A stretch of DNA of 64,000 bases. It comes from Gordius sp. MW1 (taxonomy: Eukaryota > Nematomorpha > Gordioida > Gordea > Gordiidae). Location: positions 992,001 to 1,056,000 of the forward strand of contig OZ038528.1 in the NCBI GenBank assembly GCA_964036665.1, given 5' to 3'. The translations under genes and the position numbers were made by a program. This document shows, one piece after another, positions 51,291 to 63,297 of the stretch. The notes beneath the pieces were generated by a model. That model worked only from the letters and a program-made list of their open reading frames with translations. It had not been told where the DNA came from and made no database searches. How positions within the stretch are numbered: the stretch's first letter is position 1; each line of letters begins with the position of its first letter.

Positions 51291-52027
51291 TCATTGAAGA
51301 TATATGCTTAGAAATCAGAAATAAAGCTTTGAGTCAATTGGCTAGGCCTGCACCAAATTGATCTGATGCTGCTCCATTTGATGTAAACTTACATCGTTAA
51401 CAAAATTACAACTATGGTGATCTTTTGCCTTATGTTTGGTCAAATGTTTCTAAAGCTAACGCTGCAACAAAATGCCATTTACGATCAGATTTGTTAATTT
51501 TTTTCTCATATATAATTTTTTGCTTTCATTATACTCGCGAAAAATTTGTATTATTTTCAGTTCATTTAACCAAATTTGAAGGTGTTTAATAATATGATCA
51601 TTTTATTACTTTTACCATAGATTTTAGGCTATGACAATACACCATTATACACGCTACTTAAATTTTTCTTTGCATTTTCGACCATTATCAACAACTTTTA
51701 TTCACCTGTGTTTATAATTTATACACTTTTGTAACCCAATTATGCATATTATCGCTAAACATCGCTACCTAATAAATATTTAAACTGTTATAAATCTATT
51801 TAATTATTAAAAAATATGCCTTTTCCTATTAAGTTAAATAATATGTATTTGCACATTATAAAAAAATATTTTTTACATCATAAACTCTTATACAGATAAC
51901 CCAAATTCTTTCATATATTTCCTATTAATACGCACTAATTTCATTTAGCTAAATAAAACCTAAGCCAAAGCAACGCTTGGCCGGGCACAGCTAGTAAATG
52001 TATAAGAATTGTTAAAAGGCTCATATC

Positions 52028-52675
52028 AGGCGCGTAGCCAAAATTTTCTCAAGGGGGAAGAAAAATTTAAAACAATTTTCGACACTTTTATTTAAAATGT
52101 AACAAAAATAAACTTCGCATACAATATATGCGAAATTCAAGGCGCTATAAAACCAGCCTTGAAAAATCACTTCTCGTCATTAATCAGAGAATTTACTATC
52201 GCTTTTATACCTTAAAAAAGGACATGAACCTTATGCAAGTTATTCAACTGGCAGAAAATATTATCATTTAGGTAAAATTAAATAATGGCGGAAACCAAAT
52301 CAAAATTATATGAGTTTGATCTGAAAAAATTCTCAAGTTGCTAATAAGCAAAATTATACTGTCACTCGATCTGTTTACTTGAAATTTTTTAGTACAGCTA
52401 AATGAACGGTGTTTAGACAAAAGAACAATTTTTTCATAATTTACAAATAATGGTGGAAAATTATAATGGTGGGGTGCAAGCTTTTAGTCGAAAATTAAAT
52501 TTAAAAAATTGAATGTATATATTATGTTTCCAGGCTTTTATAAGTGTCTCAAAATCTTTTATGCAACTAAACTATAATTTTAACCCATTTAATCTAATTA
52601 TTAATCAAAAAAATTTTCAAATTTTGGTCAAGGGGTTAGAAAAGTCCCGCTTTCCGCCCCTTGGCTACGCGCCTG
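52028..52675. mobile_element. 648-bp TIR element, CAGGCGCGTAGCCAA ends
   Basis: CAGGCGCGTAGCCAAAATTTT on the left and cccTTGGCTACGCGCCTG on the right are perfect inverted repeats over 15 bp. CA/GGCG start and size suit a non-autonomous hAT element, but an 8-bp duplication is not clear (gctcatat / cacactat). The open frame at 52513-52767 runs across the right end and is not a gene. Confidence 0.75.
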
Positions 52676-53117
52676 CACACTATCAATACCAAATCAAGCA
52701 AGTGGGTTTTATAATTTTCATATTTAATTGTTTGATTACTTTCAAGTCTTTTTTTAAGCCACTATAGCTTTTTTGCTCGCAACGTTTTCCATGTTAATGG
52801 CAGGATGTTTGTTTTAAAGTGTTTTCGCAAATTGCTTCAAATTTTTAAACAAAAAATATATAACATCCCGATAAATAACTCGAGCAACAAATAACTGTGT
52901 ATCTAAATGATAATTATGCAAACTCTCTAATTTCCTTACAAAATGCTAAATTAAATTAAATTTGTTTATACAGGGGTTACTTTATTTAAAAAAAAAATAG
53001 AAAAAATATCCAAATAAAAAAAAATTGGTTTTTTTGGGCAATAATATTAACTTATCCTCTCAATTTTTTGCTTATAAATCACAAAAATTAAATAAATGAT
53101 CCCCACTGACATTAATA

Positions 53118-53286
53118 CAGCCAAGGGGGTAGCCAGCATTCAATTATAGAGGGGCATTAAGGATTTAAGGAGGGGCATAATGATCATTTTTCAAAATTTT
53201 AGTCACAATTTTAATAAATTTCAACAAATTTTTGAATTTAAAGGGGTGCAGCCGCCCCTCCCTGCCCCCTCTTGGCTCCGGCCATG
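53118..53286. mobile_element. GGGCGTAGCCAG inverted-repeat element
   Basis: Orientation as at 29923: ccaagggggtagccagcatt, aaggaggggcataatgatca, then gggtgcagccgcccctccct and ggctccggccatg. Body shared with 8109, 10984 and 57550. Confidence 0.65.
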
Positions 53287-54444
53287 AAAACAGGCTCGTT
53301 GTTGTTTTCTTATTAAAAAAGCGTGTTTAATAAATTTTTTTATAATAGAGGTTTATTTCTAGATGATTGTGTATGATACATGCAAATATATATTAGAGCA
53401 AGATGGCATAGGGCTACTTGAAATTGTATTGGATTTTACAATTTTCGTGGTGATTTTCTGCTTGATGTCAAACGTTGAACCGTGTGTAATTCTTGTTAAA
53501 ATCAAACTCGGCTTATAAATTCATTTTAAATAATAATTTTTATGATGAACTAGTTCATTTATATTGTAAAGTTTAAGTTCAGAATATTAAAAAAGTAACT
53601 AGTTCAAGTTCAACTTTAAAAAAAACGAACTAGTTCAAGTTCATAGTTCAATTTGGAAAAGTAATTAGTTCAAGTTCAGATTCTTAACAGCTCTAATATT
53701 AAGTATGATTTATATTTATTTAAGAGGCATCGTATGCAAGCATCAACTCCGATAAAAGTAAAAAAAGTTAATTTGGGAAGAAATGACCTATCGAAAAATT
53801 CAATAATATAACAAAAAAATTATTAACACTCTAGAAAAATATTATATTAAAATTTTCATCGAAATAATTTATGATCCTATTAGTATACGATTTAGCAAAA
53901 TTTAAAGGACATAATGGGCTAGTTCTAAAGCAGATAGAGTTATATGATAAAATCCAGTTGCATTATATTCTAAAATTAATAAAAATTTTCTGTAGAAAAC
54001 CGTCCCCCCCCCCAATAAAACCAGACATATGTTATTAAAGAAACATTAATAACAAATAGCCATATTTAATAACAAAAATATTAAGTAATTTTTTGATTTA
54101 ACAAAATTAATTATGTCGATGATCCAAGAATAAGTAAATTGATCGAGTAAAATAAATTATATAAAATTACTTATAGATGTGTTACTCTAATATTTTCAAT
54201 ACACTCCTGGCAAGTTTAATGTGGTTTGTCCCTTGTTGTGGCTCCGGTGTCGACTTAAACAAAGTTATAATTCTACCAAAATTTTCTCATGATCTTGAGG
54301 GAAACTATCCAAAAATAACTCATCTGTAAATGAAATAGAGTCCATAATATTTTTAAGGTGCCTCGAAGTATTAGCGAGATACAAAATGGATTTAAATTTG
54401 TGCATCAAAGTGAAAAAATGTATTTAGAATATAGAGTAAAAACC

Positions 54445-54705
54445 ACTTCTGTGCAAATCGTAATATAGGCAAATCGTAATACAGGCAATAGTTGCTTATG
54501 CGCATGCTTAGTTATAACCCTCCGCGTTTGGTAAGTTTTCTAATATTATTATCGTTTATTTTGTAAATATTATAATCATTTATTTTGTAAATTTCATGTA
54601 ATATAGGCAAAATGTAATAGAGGCAAGGGTTAGATTTAGTGATTTATTTGATAATATGTATTACTGATTACGATTTGCCTATATTAAGATTTGCATCAGA
54701 TTCGT
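54445..54705. repeat. Inverted-repeat element (GTAATATAGGCAAAT)
   Basis: tgcaaatcgtaatataggca on the left and its complement near ttacgatttgcctatattaa on the right, with further copies of gtaatataggca / gtaatacaggca / gtaatagaggca between. Looks like a small TIR element with subterminal repeats; a single copy is seen here. Confidence 0.6.
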
Positions 54706-55381
54706 AAAAACGTTTTATACGTGTATTATATGCCTAGACTGCTCGTGTCATATGGTAAATGTGTACCATTTAAATGACCATTTTAAATTTAACAATCTCT
54801 CATGCTTTTATGCAGAATACTCCATTGGTAAAACATAAAAATTTACCTTCCTCATTAATTAATTAAAAATAATACAATAAATGATAATTTAATAAATAGC
54901 AGATGGCGCTAAATTGCTTTAACATGACATCATCACAGTTTATTTTTATGAATTGTGTAAATAATATATATTTTAAATTGCAGTTCTTAATGTTTAGCTA
55001 GTTCAATAATTTCTATTACGTTTTAAAAACACTTTAATTAACCAAAATTACTAAACTCTCCTCAATGTCCTTCCCTTATTTGTGCACATTTTAAAGGGCG
55101 GAAAAATGTACACTTATTTAAAGTTTATGATCAGTCTATCATCTAGTCTATGATATGATACTAATGACATGGAGAGTATGTGAAACCGCTGAAATATAAA
55201 TAAATATAATCAACACATTCGCTGAGAAGATTAAGTGATCAACACTCAGCTTTTATTCATATAAATAAAACAATATCCATTTAAAGTGTTAATAAGGCCA
55301 CACTGCTTAATGCCTGGGCTTGTTTTTGCTGATACAACTTGCCTCTTACGCATTTTACCCTAATAGATCGTGAAGTGTAGC

Positions 55382-56509
55382 TAGAGCCCTGCAAAATTGA
55401 ATTTTAGCGGCCCGAGCCCGAAACTTTTTTTTATTTTTTGCCAGAGCCCGACCCAAGCCCGATTTGTTTTTTTCACTCAGGACCGACCCGAGCCCGGCCC
55501 GACTTTTGTAAAAATGTAAATTTGCACCAATTTTATTTCAAAAATTTATTTATAAATATATTACGTATCGCGAATGTTATGTGATTTAAAATATGAATAA
55601 TTATGGTAAATAAATAAAGTGGAGTCTAATTTCTCGGGTTTTAACGAAGTCCTTCTCTCTTCGTAAGCTCGCCCAGCTGTAGAAAAGGCTCGCTCACTGC
55701 TAGCTGATGTAGCAGGTATTGCCAAATACTTTCTAGCCAAATTGCTCAAACAAGGAAATTCACTATTCCAAAACTTCCATACCATCAATATAATTCGTAT
55801 TTAAATATTTATGTAATTCATCTTCCTCAGCTTCGTTGTTATCTATTCTGGGCTCTTCCCAACTACTAAAATCTAAAAATTCTTCCTCCATTATATTATC
55901 TAGAAAAATAATAAGTGCTTAATGCAAATTAAAAAATTACCATGCTCGACGGCTATACTAGGCGTAACTGTATTAACCGGAGGATTAGCCTTAATCCTCT
56001 CCTCCATAATTATTAAATTTCGTATATGATGACAAATGTCATCAAATTCATAGCGAGGCAGCATTATTAAATTACGATACTTTGTTTTTAATAATGCATA
56101 TAATTTATGAATAATATCAAGTTCAAATTTTGAATTTAAAAACGAAAGGGCCTTTTTGGCCAAAGTGTTAAACTCTTCGCTAAAAAAGGGTTTTTTCAAA
56201 CATTCGATTAGTCTGTAATCATAGCCAAAGTCATACATAGCATAGATAGACCCACCCGGCTAACCAAGAAATTAATATGAGGTGGTGGGGGGGGGTAATA
56301 AAATTCTAAATATTTATTTGTAGGGGGATTATCATGTATTGTAATTATATTTTGGATAAAGATTTATTCAAATTTTTTTTCGGGCTCGGGCCTCGGGTCG
56401 GGCTGGCCCATCAGGCCCGACCCAAGCCCGAGGCCCGATCAATGTTTTAAAATTTGCCCGGCCCGAAAGCCCGTCGGGCCGGGCCTCGGACAGCCAGTGC
56501 AGGGCTCTA
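55382..56509 (-). mobile_element. hAT element with exact 8-bp TSD
   Basis: 1128 bp; TIRs TAGAGCCCTGCAAAATTGAA and ...cagccaGTGCAGGGCTCTA, flanked by AGTGTAGC at 55374-55381 and 56510-56517. The inner edges are made of cccgagcccg-type repeats. The inside codes for the C-terminal part of a hAT transposase on the minus strand, so this is an internally deleted copy. Confidence 0.93.
55561..56238 (-). pseudogene. hAT transposase C-terminal (dimerisation) fragment
   Basis: The frame at 55561-55788 has FPCLSNLARKYLAIPATSAS followed by SERAFSTAGRAYEERRTSLK, the conserved hAT dimerisation motif of ZBED/Ac-like transposases. The frame at 55900-56238 (YRLIECLKKPFFSEEFNTLA) fits the region before it, joined by a short intron or a break. 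The BED finger and the catalytic core are absent. Confidence 0.85.
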
Positions 56510-56788
56510 AGTGTAGCCTACGCGTCGAAACAGGTACGCAATAACAGCAGATTAACAACACTAGAGATTGGGAGCATTTCATCCAAGATTTAACTACTTC
56601 ATGCTCCACTTATGTTTAGCTATTACCAAGCCACATTTATTATATAGCGAAAAAGAAGGCAGCCGTTTGGTTTTATAAAACGTTGTAAATCATCCCAGCA
56701 TAAATCAAAATAAACATCTTGCATACCATGCATACATGCTTATTGTGAATTCGTTTTATGCTCACCACAACTCAGAGCAATTATTAGT

Positions 56789-56975
56789 GTAGTGCTGTAA
56801 AAACGGCTGGGTTTTGTTTGGTCGACCTTCGGTTCTAGTCGACTAGTCATAAACAGAACAAAGGTTTTATGGTCTATTCTTCTTAGTTGACCACTAGACT
56901 CGAAACTTAAAAAACAGACCAAAGTCGACCATTAGTCTTAATTAAACCAATGATCGACCAAACAAAACCACCGCA
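56789..56975. mobile_element. Family A MITE, right end truncated
   Basis: TAGTGTAGTGCTGTAAAAACGG on the left with gtcgacctt and gtcgaccattagtcttaatt inside; the right end stops at gaccaaacaaaaccacc. Intergenic, between two hAT elements. Confidence 0.7.
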
Positions 56976-57051
56976 AAATTTAATGAAAATAGTTAAACGC
57001 CGGGGGAAATGAATAAGAGCCTAAAGCTTCACTTACCTTATAACATCCAGT

Positions 57052-59488
57052 CAGTGGCGTAGCTAGGGGGGGGGGCCAAGGGGCCCGGGCCCCCCCAAGA
57101 GCAAAAACCGGGCCCCATGGGCCCCCCCAAGGGAAAAATCTTGGGCCCCTGGGCCCCGTACGCCATTTTTTTATTTTATCTTAATTAGGAAAAAATATGA
57201 AGATTATAATTATTTGTTTTTGAATATAACTTTTAATTATAATATAAAGCCCAAATATTTGTTTAAAAAATGCAATTTAACGGTTTATAGCCTAATATTA
57301 ACTTTAAATGATACTAGAAATGAGGATCACTATCAAATTCTTTATAATAACGAAAGATTTAGCTTCAATTTTTGATTTAGTATCTTCTAAAGGTATTAAA
57401 AAACCAAAAAAGTATGACACTTCACTTTTCACTCTTTTGAATCTACCAATTCATTAATTGATTTCAAAATTGATTTATATTATCCTATCATAGCAGAATT
57501 AAACATAAGATTTTCGGAAATATATTGTAATTTATATATGTCCTTAAGGTTTCATGGGCGCAGCCAGCATTTGAATTAGAGAGGGGCAATAATGATTTAA
57601 GGAGGAACAAAATGATTTTTTTTTCAAATTTCAGCCATAATTTTAATAAGTTTCATCAAATTTTTGAATTTAGAGGGGGCGGCCCCCCCCCTGGCTCCGC
57701 CCATGGAAGGTTTAAACCCTTCATACCCTTTTTTAAATCTCTTTTATCAGAATTAACCATTATGAATTAAAACTGCCAGATACCAAAATAATAATGGCAA
57801 AATTATAGAATATATTATAATTCCTAATAAATTGCAATGATATTTTTCACCTATTAAAATTTTGCTCTCAATAGTGTTTCTAATTTTAATATTTTGACTA
57901 AAATAATATCCCAATAACTTCATGTTCATGCGAAGGATCGTTCTCATTGCTAAAATGGATTAAAACTATCTTCGTTCCATAATAAGACAAGATAGGTTAT
58001 CTTCCTTAGCTTTATTGAGCTTAGAACATGACTTTATAAATGATTCGTTTGCAACATCGAATAAAAGGCGTAATGAACTACTATTAAAAGACTAATTTTA
58101 ATATTTAATGAAAAATCACCTGGGCTTTTAAACTTGTTTTAAATACTTTCGAAATATATTAAAATATTATTAAATTTACGAAAATTCCATCCTGGATTAA
58201 ATTTAATTGTCCATCTCACATGCTTATTGTTTAACATATCTTGCATTTTTTTATGTACCACATGCACATATAAAGCCAATGAATTTCCAAAAAATAGTTT
58301 GTGCCCCTTTTCCCCCCTTTATTAGTGATATCCCATCAAAAGTTTGATAAATTAATATTAATAACAAATTCGTGAGACAATTGTAAACGCATCAAAACTT
58401 TCAAGGGATAAAAATCCCAAAAAAATTCCTTTTGGTGTGCCATGGATTCAACAAAATGTACACCAACGCTAAGTTGTTCTGTGCATCTCACATCTCTAAT
58501 TTCAGATAAAATTTATTAAGTAAAATTTTACTCATTTAATTCTGACAGAATATTTTTAAGGTTCATTTAGCCTTTAAATTTATTAGTTCATTTTAAATTT
58601 AAGGTCATGTAAGGGGGGGGGGGGGGGGGGTTGTGCAAATATATGTATATTATCCGTTTCTGTTCAAACTAAAAGCTGTTCATTTCATAAGCTAATATAA
58701 AATGCTTGATGTCTTGTGGGGTCAGGGTTGTTAGGGCAAGGGTTGGGGTTCTCAATTAGATTTGCTTGGCTTTTGAAATGATCAGCTTTTAGTTTGAATA
58801 AGAATCATATTATCATCAGGGGCAATAACTTCTAAATTAAATACTCATTCTCGAACGAATTTTAATTTCATGATTAATTTTTATTTTATGTTATAATTAC
58901 GCCTTTTAAGGATCTAGCCTTAAAAAAAGCTTTTAAATGTTCTCATTGTTTTCCTGATATAAATGCTGCAATATTGCATATGTAAAATTAAAATTTGTTA
59001 TATATATGGCCAAGATTTTTTGGGGTTGTGGCAAAGAAATATTATTATAAAAACTTTGTTGTATAGTTTTTTTCTATTTGTATTATTTTTTAAAATGGCA
59101 ACAATTTCTTGTCAATATCTCCGTTCCACCTTGTGCCCTTACAAATTTACACAAAAACTTATTATACCAAGTGAAATTTTCTATATTGTTTCAACTACAT
59201 TACCGTTTTATTTATAAATAAATTTTATTTATTTTATGCCCTAGAAACATGCGGTCTAAGACATACCAGTGTGATGTTATTAGAAAGAATACACAAAGTA
59301 GTAGCGGAATTTTAAGTTTGTCCAACGTTTATGAGGGAAAATTTTTTCATTTGCGTACAGGTTTGGATGAGGGGGGGACAGAATTTTTTTATTTTTAAGG
59401 GTATTTGTAGTTAAAATTTTTTTGTCCCCCCCCTATGGTTTGACCAGCTCAGCCCCCCCCCAAGGCAAAAAGGCTAGCTACGCCACTG
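57052..59488 (-). mobile_element. hAT element, 2.4 kb, exact 8-bp TSD
   Basis: TIRs CAGTGGCGTAGCTAGGGGGG and ...aaggCTAGCTACGCCACTG; flanked by CATCCAGT at 57044-57051 and 59489-59496. The minus strand has weak transposase remnants near 58320-58510: EQLSVGVHFVESMAHQKEFF and WDFYPLKVLMRLQ, resembling the ZMYM/DUF4371-type hAT transposases; no intact frame remains. A GGGCGTAGC-type element at 57550-57705 and a 20-base G-run at 58613-58631 lie within. Confidence 0.88.
57550..57705. mobile_element. GGGCGTAGCCAG inverted-repeat element nested in hAT
   Basis: atgggcgcagccagcatttg to cccctggctccgcccatgg, body tgatttaaggaggaacaaaa as in the copy at 53118. Placed inside the hAT element at 57052-59488. 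Confidence 0.65.
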
Positions 59489-60571
59489 CATCCAGTCTAT
59501 ATGTTTTCGGATAATAAATAGTTTAATCCACTAGCTAATTGCTTCTATATTGAAACATCATTGTGTTAATCAATCGTTATCAAAACGATACCAAAAACCT
59601 TATACATATTTTTGTTGCAACAAAAATCAACCATGTAATAACAATGATTTTAATATAAATAAAAAAATTCCAAATCCGCTTGTGAAAATAGTAAATACAT
59701 GCGGTCAACTTGTTTATTTCACATCTTTTTCAATGGTAAATACAAGACAACGATTGATACAGGGCTAGCGGTATCATAATAAAAGATAGGTAAGCGATCA
59801 AAATAATTCGGTTTTCATCCCAAATAAAAATTGTTGGATAAGTAATAATTCAACTGTATATTAGTTAGGCAATGGTTTAAGCATTATTCACATAGTAATA
59901 TGGGAATTTATAATGGCATATATTAAATACAATTTAAACGCATTTACAAATTTTGGCTCAATGCATAAAATCTTTATGAAAAAGGATTGATTCTCATGAT
60001 TGAAGCACATAACACACTTTTTTGCCCTTCATCCTTTCTTCCCTAATTTTTCCCAAATGTCGTAGTATTGTGACATAGTTGAGACACCTCTTGTCAACCT
60101 TGGAACCCGAAAAACGAGAAATATCATCTTCCCAAACGTAAAAAGCGTCTAAACATATTAAAAATAACCTAAATTACAAAAACATTTCACATTCCCTTAT
60201 ATCCCATGGTTAATTTCAAATAATTTGCAGGTTCATAGCCATTTTTAGAAGACCCGATGATTTTATAGGAATAGTGTATTCTTATTATTTGACGCATTTC
60301 GTTTTATATGTTGTTATATATATTATAGCCAAAATATCGTGTTTTTATTAAATAAAAATTCATCTTAAAAACACAAAAGATAACTCTTTAAAACTTGATT
60401 TACACATTAATCCTTGTAATTAAACCAAAAATTGCGAATCCAGTTAGCTATCATTATATAACACTATTTTCCCAAATGACGTATTATACCATAGTTTAAT
60501 TTTATTAAATTTACCAAAATAAATTTAAGAAAATTAGTTGGGGTCTATAAACCCAAAAACTTTACAGGGCA
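59489..60571. other. Intergenic
   Basis: About 1.1 kb with no supportable gene. A plus-strand frame at 59550-59768 has low complexity and no recognisable family. Confidence 0.5.
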
Positions 60572-60720
60572 TTCATTTCAAATGATTGTTCGCAAAGATC
60601 AAAACAACTCTTAAAACACTCCATATTTTGATAGATAAACTACCGAGAAAAAACCCACAAATTCAGCACTAATTTCATAAGGAAATTCACAATACCCTGA
60701 TCAACGAGATGTTTGTTAAT

Positions 60721-61672
60721 CTAATAAAACTTTTTCGTACCCCCTAAGGCATCCATTTCTTCCTTGTACGCATAAAATAAATCAAGCATCTCTTTGTTCA
60801 TACACGAAGTTCCTCCCGGCTTAATTCCTTTTTCTATGAGTTGATACTTTCCACGATAAGCTGCACCCAGGGCCATTACGAATACATTTAAGACCTCTAA
60901 TTTGGTTCGACCTTTCATGTACCTGAATTGTAAAGCCCAATCACATCATTTATAATTCCTTGATTTTCGTACTTAAAGTTAATAATACTAAATTTATGAA
61001 AAAAGTGCTTTGTGTATTAATACACTTTGGCAGCAATATAAAGTGTAGATCATCTAAACCTGAGGGGGGGGGGGGGGGCTATAAGATAAAAATGATGATA
61101 TTTTGCTATTAGGGGGGGGGGGGGGAAGGCTTTCCCTCGCTGCCTCCCCTCGACTACACCCATGCTTTTGCAACTTTTTTCGGATAACTATACGCTATTT
61201 TTTTTGAACTTTCTTTCCATGTAGCCAAAAACTCCTGTTTTTGACAACATGCATCTCTATTTATATATTTAGTAAGCCTGATCTTTGGTCTCTTTATGTT
61301 TAGTCGACTAAAACCAAAGGCCTACCAAACAAAACCCAGCCGTTTTTACAACACTACTCTCAACCGTAGCAAACCTCAAAGGTATAGCAATTGTCCTAAA
61401 AAACATTTTTTAATCACAAAATGAGGCAGTTTTCTAATACAAATTACGTTGGAACAGTGGCAAATTCCTTGGGAGTGATGAGAGCAATTTCGGGTAAAAA
61501 TTTTAGGCGTTTGCTCTTGGAGGGTATTATAGATTTTTGCTTGGGCAAGCGGGTATTCAACGTTAATCTACTACTTGGCCTAGGTTTTGGTAGCATGGAA
61601 TTTGATCTTTTAACTTGAGGAACTAGAGTTGAGCTTGTGTTTGATAATTCAGGAGGCAATGGGGGGAGGGTA
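60721..61672 (-). CDS. SKA1: SKA1-like kinetochore protein, microtubule-binding part
   Basis: Exon 61448-61672 (acceptor AATTAG, phase 2 out) encodes a basic Ser/Pro/Lys linker and LPEIALITPKEFATVP; exon 60741-60922 (or to the stop at 60721) continues TYMKGRTKLEVLNVFVMA and GAAYRGKYQLIEKG. The joined text follows the start of the SKA1 winged-helix domain (EF-x-x-VPSYMKSR...INKA...KYK). SKA1 is the microtubule-binding subunit of the SKA complex at outer kinetochores. The end is unresolved: a donor at GGGG|GTACG would splice to an exon near 60665 (GYCEFPYEISAEF), after which a one-base frame problem leads either to a stop near 60572 or to alternatives. The upstream coiled-coil part is not identified with certainty; see 62391-63297. 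Confidence 0.68.
61266..61356. mobile_element. Family A MITE, left end missing
   Basis: taagcctgatctttggtctc leads into tgtttagtcgactaaaacc and a clean right end CAGCCGTTTTTACAACACTA. In the intron between the two SKA1-like exons. Confidence 0.75.
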
Positions 61673-62390
61673 CTAATTTTATAGGGAAAAGGGGAATTTA
61701 CACAGTGAAAGACAATTTAATAGCCACGTTCCATACATAATATTAATTTTTATCAAGTTGAACCAATTATTCATTAAAAGTGCTAGACTTTTTATCTAAT
61801 TATGAATTAAAATAAAAACTTGAATTAATGGGCTTTTAAATCTACTGGTTAAAAAAGGAGCAAAACAGTTTTAATTGAACCTTGGCAAAGCAACTATTTA
61901 AGTTTAAGCAAGATATAAAATGGTATGATTGAATTTGATTATTATTATTGGCTGTTATCACAACTTAAAGCATTACAAAATTCTTTGAAAATAAAAATTG
62001 CATAATCTTGTAAAATCTTACATAGTTAATATGCAGCCTATATAATTTGCATAAACAATAGATTAAGTCAAATATTAATTATTGGCATTAAAATACAGTT
62101 AAAGAGCCCCTAAATTATATCATTTTAAAAAGATACCTAAGAATAATGGTTCTTCAAATAATTTTTTAAGCAAAGAATTGCAGAAGAAAATATTTAACAA
62201 TTGTGAGCCATTTTTATTAAAAACGTCACATGACAAAACTCAAATTGTCTAGCTTTTTGAGTAATATATATCAAATTTAAGTTTAAAATAATTAAACTAT
62301 TCCAATATACATAGTTAAAAGCCAATTCTTAAATCTTATTATGCTTCTATTTTATGAAAAAAATAAAATGTGTGTTTAACATAATATATA

Positions 62391-63297
62391 TTACTTGATT
62401 GAATTTTCAATGGGTTTTGCTAAATGTTGAGGTTCTATATTATTTGTGGAACTAACATTTGATAAAATACTCTCTGTAATATTGTTAAATTCAACTTTCT
62501 TCAAATTATTATTTGTATCTAATTTTATTGTGTCCAAATGTTTTGAAAGCAAATTGTATATATCCTTAATAACAGGTTTCAAAAACTATCTTGTAAATTA
62601 TTACCTCTATATAATTTATTGAATTCAAAAATAAAGCATTGTCTTTATTTTCTATAAATTTTATAAATATGTGATCATCATCCTTCAAATATAGAGGAAT
62701 TGATACTGTAAAATAATCATATAGCCATTTTGAATCATGATATTGTCTAATAGCTAACAAATTATCTGCGACATTGTACTCTATAGAATTAATATTTGTT
62801 AATCTAATAATATTGGAATCTATAAGGCCAACTGTAATGTGTGATTCTGGTATATTGATTTTAATAAATTTATATACCCAATGAAATGTATTATACCTAA
62901 TATAGTATCCAAAGTGGCTTTGATTTTTTCCATACAATTATCATTCAAAATTTTGTGCTCCTTAATATATGGATTTTTAAAAGATATACCTTACTTCATT
63001 TTTTTCTAATGTCAAGATTTTGTTACATAATTTATAAACTTGTATTAATTTTGACTAAATATATAAATTACAAGCGTTGATCAAGATCCATTACCTCTAA
63101 ATACATTCTATTAAAATTAATCTGAGTCTGTATAATTTCAAACTTATGATTATTATTATATAGGTTTATTAATAAATTAAGCATTGAGTTTTCCTTGAAA
63201 ATGTAAAAAAATATCCCATCAATATGTAAGGTACTTTCTCTAAAGGAATTGTACGATTAACACATTCTTTCTCCAACTTTGTTAATATATCTTGCAT
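62391..63297 (-). CDS. Unknown protein (240 aa) or 5' half of the SKA1-like gene
   Basis: Six exons with matching phases: 63235-63297, 63095-63193, 62995-63054, 62897-62960, 62605-62846, 62391-62585. Starts MQDILTKLEKECVNRTIPLE; the first four exons (about 96 aa) look helical and coiled-coil-like (MYLESKLIQVYKLCNKILTL); the large fifth exon is a more globular stretch (KWLYDYFTVSIPLYLKDDDH); the end is polar. The gap before the last exon would be an intron of only 19 nt (62586-62604, GTAATAATTTACAAGATAG); without it the protein ends at a stop near 62566. The last exon ends either at TAA (62391) or at a donor AA|GTAATA whose phase 2 fits the SKA1-like exon at 61672, so the two sets may be one gene. 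I do not recognise the family. Confidence 0.55.

Larger units (their letters stand above)
49123..51994 (+). mobile_element. Helitron with decayed Rep/helicase gene
   Basis: Starts TCTATATATATAAAAATGTAAC and ends with a GC-rich hairpin region cgcttggccgggcacagCTAG followed by T. Between are Helitron Rep/helicase-like remnants (see 49985-50640). It has been invaded: a pogo-like repeat at about 49578-49840 and a GTCAAAGTAGCAG element at 51112-51290. The ends are the same type as those of the 22865-24473 element. Confidence 0.8.
51995..55373. other. Repeat-rich intergenic region
   Basis: No gene is supported. It contains a 648-bp TIR element (52028-52675), a GGGCGTAGC-type element (53118-53286), a degenerate tandem repeat of (g)aactagttcaagttca at about 53545-53690, and an inverted-repeat element at about 54445-54705. 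Confidence 0.55.

Noticed and set aside
52513..52767. 84-codon plus-strand frame
   Set aside because: Crosses the right end of the 52028-52675 element and has no recognisable family.
58963..59217. 84-codon frame inside the 57052 hAT element
   Set aside because: On the strand opposite the transposase remnants, hydrophobic AT-rich translation without motifs.
59550..59768. 72-codon plus-strand frame with NNNDFNINKK
   Set aside because: Low complexity, no splice partners and no family match I can name.
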